27,839 bases of DNA from JBBDWJ01 sp040902925. Lineage in GTDB: Bacteria; Acidobacteriota; Terriglobia; Bryobacterales; UBA6623. Where the stretch lies: positions 1-27,839 of the forward strand of contig JBBDWJ010000175.1 of assembly GCA_040902925.1 (NCBI GenBank), written 5' to 3'. Made by a program: the position numbers and the translations under genes. The stretch's first letter is position 1; every line of letters starts with the position of its first letter. Of the stretch, positions 13,697 through 23,558 are shown piece by piece. The notes beneath the pieces were generated by a model. That model had not been told where the DNA came from and searched no databases. It was given only the letters and a program-made list of their open reading frames with translations.

Positions 13697-16195
13697 TCAC
13701 TGCCGGTACACGAATTCGTTCAGGTTGAACAGCGTCTGGCAGAAGTCGACCAGCCCATAGGGGCTGCCCTGTATAAACTCGACCGCCTTGGCTTTTTCGA
13801 ACTCGCTGGGGGGGCGCGCCAACGCGAGTTGGTAAGCGCGCTCGATCTGATCGGCCGTGTCCGCTCCGGCTTCGCTCATGACGCGTTGGGCGAAAAACTT
13901 TGCCTGCCGCATCACGAACGCATTGTTCATCAGCAGCAGCGCCTGCGGCGAGATCGTCGAGCGGTTGCGGCGGTCGCAGGAGTTGATCAAGTCGGGCTGA
14001 TCGAACGCCTCGAACATCGGGTAGCGGATGCTGCGCTTCAGAAATACGTAGATGCTGCGACGCCATGTCGAAGGGTCGCCCACCGCCTTGCCGGGCCAGG
14101 TTCGGCCGGTGCTTGATTGAAACAGCGCCGGGTCGATGTACGGGTAGACGGACGGGCCGCCCATTTCGAGATGGAGCGTGCCCGCCACCGCGAGCATCTG
14201 GTCGCGCAGAATTTCCGCTTCCAGCCGCTGCCGCGGCATCCGCCAAAACAGGCGATTGTCCGGATCGGCCTGCATGTTCGCCGCGATGTCGCCGCTCGCC
14301 ATCTGATAGGCCCGCGAGTTCATCATCAGGCGGTGCAATTTCTTCATGCTCCAGCCGTTCTCGACAAACTCCACCGCCAGCCAGTCGAGCAACTCGGGAT
14401 GCGTAGGCGCTTCGCCGGTCTTGCCGAAATTGCTCGGCGTCCGCACGATGCCCGCGCCGAAATGATGCTGCCAGAGGCGATTCACCATCACGCGCGCCGT
14501 TAGCGGGTTGCGATCGGAGGCGACCCACTCCGCGAAGCCTTTGCGCCGATGGCTGGTGGGAGCGTCTGCGGGCGGCTCGGTAAACTTAACGTCCCGCCAA
14601 CTCGCGACAGTGAGCACGCCGGGCCCCATCAGAGAACCCCTGGCGCTCGGACTGCCCCGATTCAGGAAGTAGGAAGGCAGCGGTTCGCGCCCTTCTTCGC
14701 TGATCGCCATTGCGGTTGGATATTTCTTCGGGCGCTGCTCGTCGAGCGCTTCGATCTGGCGCAGCAGATCGCGATGTTGCTGCTTGCCCGCGTCGGGCAT
14801 GATCGCCAGGATCTCTTCCTGTTCGATCTTGAGCGTAGCTTCGATTTGCCGGGCGTTCAGCCGCTGGCCGTCGGTGCGCTGGTCGGCGGGCGTGCGCCAG
14901 GCGATTTGCACATACTCGGGAAGCTCGTTGATGCGTTCTTCAAAAAGCTTGTCGTGGTAGGGCTTCTCGAGTTCTTTCTTGGCGTTCTTGAGCGGCTCCT
15001 CCAGATTGTTGATGCGTTTCTGCTCGGCGTCGTACTTTGCGACCACGTCCGCGCTGACAAGCGGGTAGTCCTCGCGCTTGGTCGAGAAAAACACCGCCTG
15101 CATCTGGTAGTAGTCTTTCTGCGGAATGGGGTCGAACTTGTGGTTGTGGCAGCGGGCGCACTGCACGGTCATCCCCATGAACGTCAGCGCGGTCGTCGCC
15201 AGGATATCGTCTAGCTCGTCCATGCGGGTCCGTTCGTTCTTGATGTTATTGTCCGGACCGAGCCGCAGATAACCGGTCGCAATGCGCGCTTCGTTCGAAT
15301 CGGGGGCAATTTCGTCCCCCGCGATCTGCTCGCGAATGAACTCGTCGTAAGGCTTGTCGTTGTTGAACGACTCAACCACATAGTCGCGGTAGCGCCAGGC
15401 GTTGGGGTAATCGAAGTCGCGCTCGAATCCGCCCGAATCCGCGTAGCGGACCAGGTCCAGCCAGTGCCGTCCCCAGCGTTCGCCATATTGCGGTGAAGCG
15501 AGCAGGCGGTCGACCAACGTTTCGAAGGCGTCAGGAGACTTGTCGTTGACGAACGTCTCGACCGCTGCTGCGTCCGGAGGCAACCCAATCAAATCCAGGT
15601 AAGCGCGGCGAATCAACGTGCGCCGATCGGCGGGCGGCGAGGCTTCGACTCCCTTTTCACGCCATTTCGCATAAAGAAACGCGTCAACCGGATTCACGGA
15701 GGCGTCGTCGCGCAGGAACCGCTTCTCTGCTACCGCGGGCGGATCGCGGCGAACCGGCGGCTGGAACGACCAGAAATGCCGCTCCTCTTCCGTGATCGGC
15801 CGTTCTTCAAGCTTCGCGAGCGCTTCCTGGCGAGCCCGCTGTTCGTCAGCCTGCTCGACTTCCGGAAGAATCGCGCCGGCTAGAATCCAGCGTCGCAGCA
15901 GATCGAGCTCGTCGTCGGGCAACTTGATTCCCGGGGGCATGGCCGGGTTTTCCAGATGCGCGGCGAAGGTGTAAAGCCTGCTGCTCCGCACATTGTGGGG
16001 CTCAACCGCGGGGCCGCGCTCGCCGCCGCGCAGAATGCTCTCGCGCGTGCGCAGGTCGAGCTTCGACATCTGCATCGCCGCGCCGTGGCAGGCCAGGCAG
16101 TTCTTTTCGAGGATCTGAAAAGCCTGCTGCTCTAACTCTTCCGCAGGGGCCAGCGAAATGAAAACGAAAACGGCGAGGAGCAGGCGGAGATACAT
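13697..16195 (-). CDS. Exported PSD1 protein: cytochrome c-like + DUF1549 + DUF1553
   Basis: 832 residues with a signal peptide (MYLRLLLAVFVFISLAPA). The planctomycete-type cytochrome c domain (about 25-115) has CLACH at 33-37 for haem attachment and a likely Met ligand in NPAMPPG (near 85). DUF1549 (about 165-370) includes LDLIGLPPDA and a second CARCH motif at 346-350. DUF1553 (about 560-815) includes NPLTARVMVNRLWQHHFG and LLDWLAVEF. A charged helical region (about 380-480) links the last two. The family is usually encoded just before a DUF1501 gene and may couple haem redox chemistry to attack on complex carbohydrates, but no reaction is proven. Its promoter overlaps a LacI-type palindrome. 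There is no clear Shine-Dalgarno. Confidence 0.93.
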   Translation of the reverse strand: MYLRLLLAVFVFISLAPAEELEQQAFQILEKNCLACHGAAMQMSKLDLRTRESILRGGERGPAVEPHNVRSSRLYTFAAHLENPAMPPGIKLPDDELDLLRRWILAGAILPEVEQADEQRARQEALAKLEERPITEEERHFWSFQPPVRRDPPAVAEKRFLRDDASVNPVDAFLYAKWREKGVEASPPADRRTLIRRAYLDLIGLPPDAAAVETFVNDKSPDAFETLVDRLLASPQYGERWGRHWLDLVRYADSGGFERDFDYPNAWRYRDYVVESFNNDKPYDEFIREQIAGDEIAPDSNEARIATGYLRLGPDNNIKNERTRMDELDDILATTALTFMGMTVQCARCHNHKFDPIPQKDYYQMQAVFFSTKREDYPLVSADVVAKYDAEQKRINNLEEPLKNAKKELEKPYHDKLFEERINELPEYVQIAWRTPADQRTDGQRLNARQIEATLKIEQEEILAIMPDAGKQQHRDLLRQIEALDEQRPKKYPTAMAISEEGREPLPSYFLNRGSPSARGSLMGPGVLTVASWRDVKFTEPPADAPTSHRRKGFAEWVASDRNPLTARVMVNRLWQHHFGAGIVRTPSNFGKTGEAPTHPELLDWLAVEFVENGWSMKKLHRLMMNSRAYQMASGDIAANMQADPDNRLFWRMPRQRLEAEILRDQMLAVAGTLHLEMGGPSVYPYIDPALFQSSTGRTWPGKAVGDPSTWRRSIYVFLKRSIRYPMFEAFDQPDLINSCDRRNRSTISPQALLLMNNAFVMRQAKFFAQRVMSEAGADTADQIERAYQLALARPPSEFEKAKAVEFIQGSPYGLVDFCQTLFNLNEFVYRQ

Positions 16196-16230
16196 CGTGG
16201 TTATTTCTACAACCTAATACTGCAGTCTAT

Positions 16231-16259
16231 AATCTACCGGACTCCAGCACCTCGTGCAA
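16231..16259 (-). promoter_or_regulatory. Promoter of the PSD1 gene
   Basis: On the minus strand TTGCAC (16254-16259) and TAGATT (16231-16236) are spaced by 17 bp. The predicted start is near 16224, about 29 nt before the ATG. The -35 lies within the palindrome at 16255-16268. Confidence 0.45.
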
Positions 16260-16268
16260 GCGCTTTCC
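16255..16268. promoter_or_regulatory. LacI-type operator-like site overlapping the PSD1 -35
   Basis: TGCAAGCGCTTTCC with a perfect AAGCGCTT palindromic core at 16258-16265. It is the counterpart of the site at the DUF1501 promoter. Repressor binding here would cover the -35. Confidence 0.45.
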
Positions 16269-16270
16269 CT

Positions 16271-16294
16271 GCGATGGTAAGCGCTAACCATCGC
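16271..16294. promoter_or_regulatory. Second palindrome upstream of PSD1 / end of the GNAT gene
   Basis: GCGATGGT (16271-16278) and ACCATCGC (16287-16294) flank A-AGCGCT-A. The whole 24 bp is palindromic except for one mismatched pair. Its core TGGTAAGCGCTAACCA (16275-16290) is LacI-operator-like and centred 21 bp from the site at 16255-16268. It overlaps the GNAT stop codon and could alternatively be a terminator hairpin for that gene, although no T-run follows. Confidence 0.5.
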
Positions 16295-16715
16295 GCAGCC
16301 GCAGCCCGAAATGGTGCGCCGTAATATCCATCCGGTGGCCTAAATAAAAGCGGTGCGCCCCGAACCGTTGGACGCCCGAGTCGAGGTGAAACTCATCGCA
16401 GTTCTCGCGGCGGGCGTAGTCGATGAGCCAGTTCAACATCGCCTCGCCGTGGCCCTTTGAGCGGACGGTTTCGTCCGTCACCAGGTCGTCCACATACACG
16501 AACCGGCCGCAGCCGAGGCTTTCCAGCAATCGAAACCCGGCCACGCAGGCAGCCCGCCCCTGCTGTTCGACGAAAGCAAGCAGGTAGCCCTGTTGTTGCT
16601 GCCGCCGAACACGCGCCACGAACTCGCGGTCGTCTTTGAGATGCGGCCGAAGCTGCCGCATGACCGCCAAGCAGGCTGCAATTTCCGCTTCAGACTCTGC
16701 CAGCCGAATGGACAC
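16284..16715 (-). CDS. GNAT-family N-acetyltransferase
   Basis: 143 residues, GTG start supported by a strong GGAGG (plus 16720-16724) five bases upstream. The GNAT fold is recognisable: an N-terminal helix (SEAEIAACLAVMRQLRPHL), strands with QQGYLLAFVEQQGRAACVAGF, then motif A VYVDDLVTDETVRSKGHGEAML (about 73-94). The R-x-x-G-x-G/A acetyl-CoA pyrophosphate loop reads RSKGHGEA. The C-terminal half has LDSGVQRFGAHRFYLGHRM, typical of small GNATs that acetylate amines or amino acids. Substrate unknown. It lies upstream of the PSD1 gene on the same strand, with a palindrome at its end that may separate the two transcription units. Confidence 0.9.
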   Translation of the reverse strand: MSIRLAESEAEIAACLAVMRQLRPHLKDDREFVARVRRQQQQGYLLAFVEQQGRAACVAGFRLLESLGCGRFVYVDDLVTDETVRSKGHGEAMLNWLIDYARRENCDEFHLDSGVQRFGAHRFYLGHRMDITAHHFGLRLRDG

Positions 16716-16841
16716 TTTGCCTCCAGGAACAGTCAGTGTAAGGTTTGCGGCCGCTTAAGTTCAACGCGCTGTTCGCCGGCGGGAACCCGTGGCTCAGGCA
16801 CAAGCGCGGCAGCAGGAACTGCCGAAATCACGGCGGCGGGG

Positions 16842-16847
16842 TAGAAT
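16842..16847 (+). promoter_or_regulatory. -10 hexamer directly ahead of the DsbA-like gene
   Basis: TAGAAT ends six bases before the ATG at 16854, which would place the transcription start on the A of the start codon. The -35 region (CTGCCG, 17 bp upstream) is weak. Confidence 0.35.
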
Positions 16848-16853
16848 AGGACC

Positions 16854-17855
16854 ATGACTCTCCCCAACCGGCTTTTGCGGCCGTTTGCAGCGTTTTCGCT
16901 GGCCTTGTGCCTCGCCGGAGCGAGTGCCCCGGCAGCGATCGCCCAGCAGTTATCAGGCCCGCTCTCTCCCGCCGGCGAGGGCGGCAAAGGCGAGGCGGGC
17001 CCACCGCGCAACGGCCTCAACAAAGCCGACCTGGAATTCTACATTCGTCACCTGTTCGTCTGGGGACCGCAGATCAAGATAGAAATCGGCGATTACCAGC
17101 CGGCGCCCATCGAAGGCCTGTTGCAAACGACGGTGAAGGCCTCTTATCAGCTTGCCTCGGAAGAGCGCACGTTCTACGTCTCGAAAGACGGCAAGGAAGT
17201 GGTCGAGGGCCGTCTGTTCGATGTCGGCAAGAATCCCTTCCACGAAACCATCGAGAAAATCACGACCGAAAATCAGCCGAGCTTCGGGACGCCCGGAGCG
17301 CCCGTCGTGATCGTGGTTTTCAGCGACTTCCAATGCCCCTATTGCGCGCAGGAAGCCAAGACGTTGCGCACGGAAATTCCCAAGGCCTACCCCGAGCAGG
17401 TGCGCGTATTCTTCCATGACTACCCGCTGCCAACGCACAACTGGGCGAAGCCCGCCGCGATCGCCGGGCGCTGCATCTTCGAGCAGGAACCGCTGGTGTT
17501 CTGGGACTTCCACGATTGGATATTTGAGAACCAGAGCAGTGTCACGCCCACGAACCTTACCGACAAGGTCATGGAGTTCGCCACAGGCAAGGGCGTCGAC
17601 CCGTTGAAAATCGGCGGCTGCATTGAGAGAGGCGAAACCGCGGCGGCGATCGAGAAGTCCATTCAACAGGGACAGTCGGCCGGAGTGGCCTCAACTCCGA
17701 CGCTGTTCATCAACGGCCGCAAGATGGGCGGCTCCCACAAATGGGAGCAGTTGAAGCAGATCATCGACTACGAAATCGATTACCAAAAGGTTGCCAAGAA
17801 CGCCGGCGACGATTGCGGCTGCGAAATCTCTTTGCCGTTCCCAGCGGCCCAATAA
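16854..17855 (+). CDS. DsbA/DsbG-like periplasmic thioredoxin-fold protein
   Basis: 333 residues with a signal peptide (hydrophobic core about 9-30, cleavage near AIA-QQ). Residues about 55-135 form a small N-terminal domain like those preceding some DsbC/DsbG or BdbD-type proteins. The thioredoxin fold (about 145-305) has the active site CPYC at 161-164 in FSDFQCPYCAQE and the cis-Pro region STPTLFINGRKM with P282. Extra cysteines C207 and C256 could form a second disulfide, as in BdbD-like proteins. A C-terminal CGC (321-323) is unusual. It probably oxidises or isomerises disulfides in exported proteins. The M28 peptidase gene starts nine bases after the stop, so they form an operon. There is no convincing Shine-Dalgarno. 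Confidence 0.9.
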   Translation: MTLPNRLLRPFAAFSLALCLAGASAPAAIAQQLSGPLSPAGEGGKGEAGPPRNGLNKADLEFYIRHLFVWGPQIKIEIGDYQPAPIEGLLQTTVKASYQLASEERTFYVSKDGKEVVEGRLFDVGKNPFHETIEKITTENQPSFGTPGAPVVIVVFSDFQCPYCAQEAKTLRTEIPKAYPEQVRVFFHDYPLPTHNWAKPAAIAGRCIFEQEPLVFWDFHDWIFENQSSVTPTNLTDKVMEFATGKGVDPLKIGGCIERGETAAAIEKSIQQGQSAGVASTPTLFINGRKMGGSHKWEQLKQIIDYEIDYQKVAKNAGDDCGCEISLPFPAAQ

Positions 17856-17864
17856 GGGTATTCC

Positions 17865-19715
<1,851 letters not shown>

Positions 19716-20091
19716 CCCCGAGTACTCTGTTTTCCTCTATTCGCCTATTCGGCGGCTCTTTTCGCCCGCCGTGTTTTTGCTCCAGCCGCCGCCCCCGGAC
19801 CCGCCGCAGGCCAACCCTTGCACCCGGTGCGCCGCGGCGGCGTGCTCGCGCCGCCGCGAAACCGCCACGAAACCACTGCAAAACCTCCTTCCGCCTCTAG
19901 CGGCTATGTTATCGATCGCACATCGCAAAAGGGTTGCAAACACCTGCCGCTGGTCCACTTTCGGGGCCTTGTTCGAGCCGGAACCCGCGTTTTTCCTTGC
20001 GCTTACGCGTCTTGGATGTTAGTCTTTACAGTTTGGGCTTGCGGGACTCCCGCTTCTCTTTCGGGCGAAGCGCAAGGGGATGTGTGTATTT
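19716..20091. other. 376-bp gap before the nucleoside phosphorylase gene
   Basis: It holds the terminator at 19750-19778 and, at the far end, the ribosome binding site AAGGGGA (20074-20080). The middle is GC-rich with no supported gene. No convincing promoter hexamers were found, although a promoter for the next gene must lie here or nearby. Confidence 0.5.
19750..19778 (+). terminator. Rho-independent terminator after the M28 gene
   Basis: CGGCGG (19750-19755) pairs with CCGCCG (19766-19771) across a 10-base loop and is followed by TGTTTTT (19772-19778). It lies 35 bp past the peptidase stop. Confidence 0.6.
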
Positions 20092-21399
20092 ATGGATCGA
20101 ATTGTCGACCTGATTAGCGCCAAACGAGATGGGGAGGAACTTACTGCCGAGGAATTCGAACGTCTGATCAGCGGCTATACCCGCAACGAAATTACCGACT
20201 ACCAAATGGCGGCGTTCCTGATGGCCGGCTGCATCAACGGTTTCACCGACGCCGAAGCGACATCCTTGACCCAGGCGATGTTGAAGTGTGGTCAGCGTCT
20301 CGACCTCAGTGAAATCAAGCGGCCCAAGGTGGACAAGCATTCGACAGGCGGCGTTGGCGACAAAGTCAGTCTGATTGCCGCCCCCACCGCGGCCGCCGCC
20401 GGCATTGCCGTGCCGATGATCACCGGCCGGGGCATTGGCCACACCGGCGGAACGATCGACAAGCTGCAATCGATCCCCGGGTTTCGTTCCAACCTGACGC
20501 TGCGCGAGTTCAAAGACACGATCGCCGCGCACGGACTCGCCTATAGCGGCCAGACCAACGAAGTGGCGCCGGCCGACATGCGCATGTACGCCTTGCGAGA
20601 CGCCACGGCCACTGTCGAATCGCCTGCCCTGGTCGCCGCCTCGATCATGTCGAAAAAGCTCGCCGAAGACCTCGACGGGCTGCTGCTCGACGTCAAAGTC
20701 GGCCAGGGCGCTCTCATGAAAGGGCGCGCCGAGGCCCGCCGCCTGGCGCAGTTGATGATCACCATCGGGCGGCGCATGAACCTGCGGGTGCAGGCGCTCT
20801 TGACCGACATGGACCAGCCGCTCGGCTTCACCGTCGGCAACGCGCTCGAAGTCATGGAAGCTTCGCAGGCGCTGCAGGGCCAGGGTCCACCCGACTTGGT
20901 CGGGCTGTCGGCCGAACTGGCCGCACGGATGATTTTCCTTGGTGACCCGACACGCTCGATCGAAAGCGCGCGCGACCAGGCGCAACAACTGCTCGCCGAC
21001 GGCACCGCGTTTCGCAAGCTGCAGGACGTGGTGTCGGCGCAAGGCGGCAACGGCGCGGCCCTGCAGGATTTCGCGTTGCTGCCCAACGCCATGGGCGAGC
21101 ACGTCGTCAGTTCACCGCGCGAGGGTTATATCAGCCGCATCAATGCCGATGACATCGGCCGCGCCGCTGCATTGCTGGGCGCCGCGCGCGACCGTATGGA
21201 AGACCCCATCGATCCGGCCGTCGGCGTGATTCTACAGTCCAAAGTGGGTGACAAAGTGGTGGCCGGCGCGCGGCTCTGCGCTCTCTACTACACCGATGAG
21301 GCGCGGTTGCCCGAGGCCATCCAACTCGTCGAAGATGCTTTTCGGCTTTCCGCCAACCAACCCGAAACCCGCGATCTGGTACTCGATCTGGTACAGTAG
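20092..21399 (+). CDS. deoA: Pyrimidine-nucleoside (thymidine) phosphorylase
   Basis: 435 residues, the usual length. It phosphorolyses thymidine, and possibly uridine, to base and sugar-1-phosphate. Conserved features: the phosphate-binding KHSTGGVGDK (82-91), the family signature TGRGIGHTGGTIDKLQSIPG (111-130), SGQTNEVAPAD, and a C-terminal domain from about 340 with GDKVVAGARLCALYY. An ATG at 20080 is in frame, but the Shine-Dalgarno AAGGGGA touches it. From 20092 the spacing is normal and the alignment to the family starts correctly. It could also be called pdp: bacterial DeoA and Pdp are hard to tell apart. A concentrative nucleoside transporter follows on the same strand, giving an uptake and salvage unit. 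Confidence 0.94.
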   Translation: MDRIVDLISAKRDGEELTAEEFERLISGYTRNEITDYQMAAFLMAGCINGFTDAEATSLTQAMLKCGQRLDLSEIKRPKVDKHSTGGVGDKVSLIAAPTAAAAGIAVPMITGRGIGHTGGTIDKLQSIPGFRSNLTLREFKDTIAAHGLAYSGQTNEVAPADMRMYALRDATATVESPALVAASIMSKKLAEDLDGLLLDVKVGQGALMKGRAEARRLAQLMITIGRRMNLRVQALLTDMDQPLGFTVGNALEVMEASQALQGQGPPDLVGLSAELAARMIFLGDPTRSIESARDQAQQLLADGTAFRKLQDVVSAQGGNGAALQDFALLPNAMGEHVVSSPREGYISRINADDIGRAAALLGAARDRMEDPIDPAVGVILQSKVGDKVVAGARLCALYYTDEARLPEAIQLVEDAFRLSANQPETRDLVLDLVQ

Positions 21400-21417
21400 G
21401 GCCGCCGCGGCGCGGCC
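21400..21417 (+). terminator. GC hairpin immediately after deoA
   Basis: GGCCGC (21400-21405) pairs with GCGGCC (21412-21417), starting right at the deoA stop. There is no T-run. It may be only an attenuator or chance pairing in GC-rich sequence. The 260-bp space to the transporter otherwise holds nothing recognisable. Confidence 0.25.
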
Positions 21418-21659
21418 TGTTCCGATGCAAGCTCGGCCGTAGGGACGCTCACAGTCTTTCGCATCCTTCCTGTTGGTGCAGCGCACTGATGCAGGAGGAC
21501 GCGAAAGGCGGTGCGTGTCTCCGGAGCGTGCGAGGCTCAAGCGCACCGACGCACCTCGGCGAGCCGCAGCCGTTTCCTTCGCGGGCTCCGCCTGCAAGCT
21601 CAGACTCGAAACGAGGCCGGGCCCAGGGCGAGGCGGCAGCAGCGCAGTCGTCGCTACCC

Positions 21660-22871
21660 ATGGGTCTGCTCGGAGTCATCTTCGTCCTCGCCGCCGCCTA
21701 CGGCCTTTCGGTCAACCGCAAAGCGATTCATTGGCCCGTGCTCGGCTGGGGGCTCGGCCTCCAACTGCTGCTGGCGATCCTCATCTTGCGCACGCCGTTC
21801 GACACCGTGTTCCAGCGAATCGGCGCCGGCGTCAATCGTGTCATGGGGCAGGGCCAGCAAGGGGCCATCTTCGTGTTCGGCGATCTGGCCCGCAGCGACG
21901 GCCCGCTGGGCGTTTCGATCGCCTTCCAGGTGCTGCCGCTGATCATCTTCGTGTCGTCGCTGTTTGCCGTGCTGTACTACCTGGGCATCATGCAATGGGT
22001 CGTCCGTGGGATGGCGGTGGTCATGCAGCGCGTGATGGGCGCCAGCGGTGCGGAATCGCTCAACATCGCCGCGAACGTTTTCATGGGGCAGAACGAAGCG
22101 CCGCTGACGATCCGGCCCTTTCTGTCGAAACTCACCGAGTCCGAGCTGATGACGGTGATGACCGGAGGCATGGCCACGATATCGGGGGCTTTGCTGATCG
22201 CCTACGTGCGCATCGGCGGGATCTCGATCGAGCATCTACTTACCGCCGTCATCATGACCGCGCCGGCCTGCCTGATGCTGGCGAAGATCATTGTGCCCGA
22301 GACGGGCAGGCCGGAAACATACGGCTGCCTTCCAGGCGACGTCAAGCAAACCGACGTCAACATCATCGACGCGATCGCGCGCGGCGCCACTGAAGGCCTC
22401 TATCTCGCACTCGCGGTCGGAGCGGTGCTCATCGTTTTTGTCGGCTTGGTCGCCGTGATCAACGGCATTTTTTCTTCGCTTCGCGAAGCCACCGGAATCG
22501 CCTGGCTTCCCAACGGGCTCGAAGATGTCTTTGGAATCGTCTTCGCGCCGATCAGTTGGTTGCTGGGCATACCCTGGAAGGACGCCTTCACCGTCGGCAA
22601 TCTGCTCGGCACGCGTATGGTTCTGAACGAATTCGTGGCTTACGTGCGTCTGGGCGAAGTTCAGCAGACCCTCGATCCCCGCTCGTTCACGATCGCAGCC
22701 TACGCACTGTGCGGCTTCGCAAACTTCGGCTCGATCGGAGTGCAGGTCGCCGGACTCGGCTCGTTGATTCCCGAGCGGCGCAGTGATCTGGCGCGAATCG
22801 GGCCCAGGGCGATGTTAGCGGCGACACTGGCTAATTTTTTGACGGCGTCCATCGCGGGCCTGCTGATCTAA
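21660..22871 (+). CDS. nupC: Concentrative nucleoside transporter (CNT/NupC family)
   Basis: 403 residues from the ATG at 21660, the usual CNT length. The first helix starts at once (GLLGVIFVLAAAYGLSVNRKAI), as in homologues. The frame is open upstream to 21489, but that 57-residue extension is Ser/Arg/Pro-rich and not CNT-like. No clear Shine-Dalgarno is seen at 21660, so the exact start is uncertain. Family marks: the Nucleos_tra2 N-terminal domain, the gate motif GQNEAP at 143-148, and the C-terminal NLLGTRMVLNEFVAY (near 320) that lines the nucleoside and sodium sites. It imports nucleosides with sodium or protons and would feed the phosphorylase encoded upstream. Confidence 0.92.
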   Translation: MGLLGVIFVLAAAYGLSVNRKAIHWPVLGWGLGLQLLLAILILRTPFDTVFQRIGAGVNRVMGQGQQGAIFVFGDLARSDGPLGVSIAFQVLPLIIFVSSLFAVLYYLGIMQWVVRGMAVVMQRVMGASGAESLNIAANVFMGQNEAPLTIRPFLSKLTESELMTVMTGGMATISGALLIAYVRIGGISIEHLLTAVIMTAPACLMLAKIIVPETGRPETYGCLPGDVKQTDVNIIDAIARGATEGLYLALAVGAVLIVFVGLVAVINGIFSSLREATGIAWLPNGLEDVFGIVFAPISWLLGIPWKDAFTVGNLLGTRMVLNEFVAYVRLGEVQQTLDPRSFTIAAYALCGFANFGSIGVQVAGLGSLIPERRSDLARIGPRAMLAATLANFLTASIAGLLI

Positions 22872-22911
22872 CGGTGGATTGTCAGTTGACCGCGGATTGG
22901 TCCCGGTGGAT

Positions 22912-22932
22912 GCGGCGGTGCGATGCCGCCGC
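22912..22932 (+). terminator. Hairpin downstream of nupC
   Basis: GCGGCGG (22912-22918) pairs perfectly with CCGCCGC (22926-22932) across a 7-base loop, 40 bp after the nupC stop. No T-run follows, so termination is uncertain. Confidence 0.35.
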
Positions 22933-23270
22933 TCCGCATATTCAAAATCATTCAAGATATTCAGACCCCTGCGCGAGGAACTTGTAGCGCCAACTTGGCG
23001 AACGCCTGACGAGGCGAGGCGAACAGGGCGGGGGCCGAACTTTCTTAGCCTAACCCAGCAGGGAACAGCCCACCTTTTTAGGTGCCGGTTGATCCCCTGA
23101 ACTTCCCCCCTTCAACAAATGGATTCGAACCACCCTCCGCAACCCCTGCTGTGACGTTGGACACATGTGGGCCAGCAGGCTTCCCCCAGCGCTCCGGCCG
23201 CACGACCAGAACAACTCTCGACGGCGACATTTTGAGTTACAAACAGGCCACAAACCAGTTACCGTTTTGC

Positions 23271-23279
23271 TGCTATAAT
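23271..23279 (+). promoter_or_regulatory. Extended -10 promoter (TGCTATAAT)
   Basis: A perfect TATAAT (23274-23279) preceded by TG at 23271-23272 gives a textbook extended -10. No good -35 is needed or seen. The predicted start is near 23286, about 273 nt upstream of the membrane-protein start at 23559. Confidence 0.6.
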
Positions 23280-23510
23280 CTTCTGTAGCCTGTTTCGACA
23301 GCGTGCTGGGCCGCTTGGGACTCCTCCGCAAACAGACAAGCGTAGCCAGCTATTTTCTCCGTGCGCCGCCCTCCTTTCTTGCGTCATTGTGCACTTGGAG
23401 CTAACGCTCCTTTCCTAGTTTCTGGGTAGGCCTTCACCCGCCCTGTGGAGCCACACGATGCATCACGGCCAGGGGACAGAAGCCGTTGATACGAACGCTC
23501 CTCGATCAGC

Positions 23511-23532
23511 CGGTTGCAGTTTCGGGCAACCG
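23511..23532 (+). other. Hairpin in the leader of the sulfatase-like gene
   Basis: CGGTTGC (23511-23517) pairs perfectly with GCAACCG (23526-23532) across an 8-base loop, ending 26 nt before the GTG start and just upstream of the G-rich ribosome binding region. A smaller stem GGAGC/GCTCC with a TAAC loop lies near 23396-23409, followed by a T-rich stretch. Confidence 0.4.
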
Positions 23533-23558
23533 CGGAACTCGAGGGAAAGGCGGGAAAC

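Larger units (their letters stand above)
22872..23558. other. 687-bp non-coding region
   Basis: From left to right: a GC hairpin (22912-22932), an unassigned stretch (22940-23270) with a T-arm-like GGTTCGAATCC on the minus strand near 23121-23131, an extended -10 promoter (23271-23279), and a leader of about 270 nt with several small hairpins. Short frames in it show no start signals or family resemblance, so I report no gene. The unassigned part may be a dispersed repeat. Confidence 0.5.

Noticed and set aside
21489..21659. 57-residue N-terminal extension of the nucleoside transporter
   Set aside because: Low-complexity Ser/Arg/Pro sequence unlike CNT proteins; the family's first helix starts at 21660.
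23101..23190. Possible tRNA on the minus strand from the T-arm-like GGTTCGAATCC near 23121-23131
   Set aside because: The T stem needs two G-T pairs, no matching 7-bp acceptor strand exists about 60-75 bases upstream, and no anticodon arm can be formed. Kept only as a motif.
22879..23331. Two short overlapping frames (plus 22879-23100, minus 23050-23331) as small genes
   Set aside because: No ribosome binding sites, no known family and overlapping on opposite strands; better described as an unassigned, possibly repetitive block.
23270..23360. tmRNA-like pieces: GTTTCGACAG and GCAAACAGACAAGCG
   Set aside because: The supposed tag would read only five codons before a stop, and no tRNA-like 3' end is found at a suitable distance.
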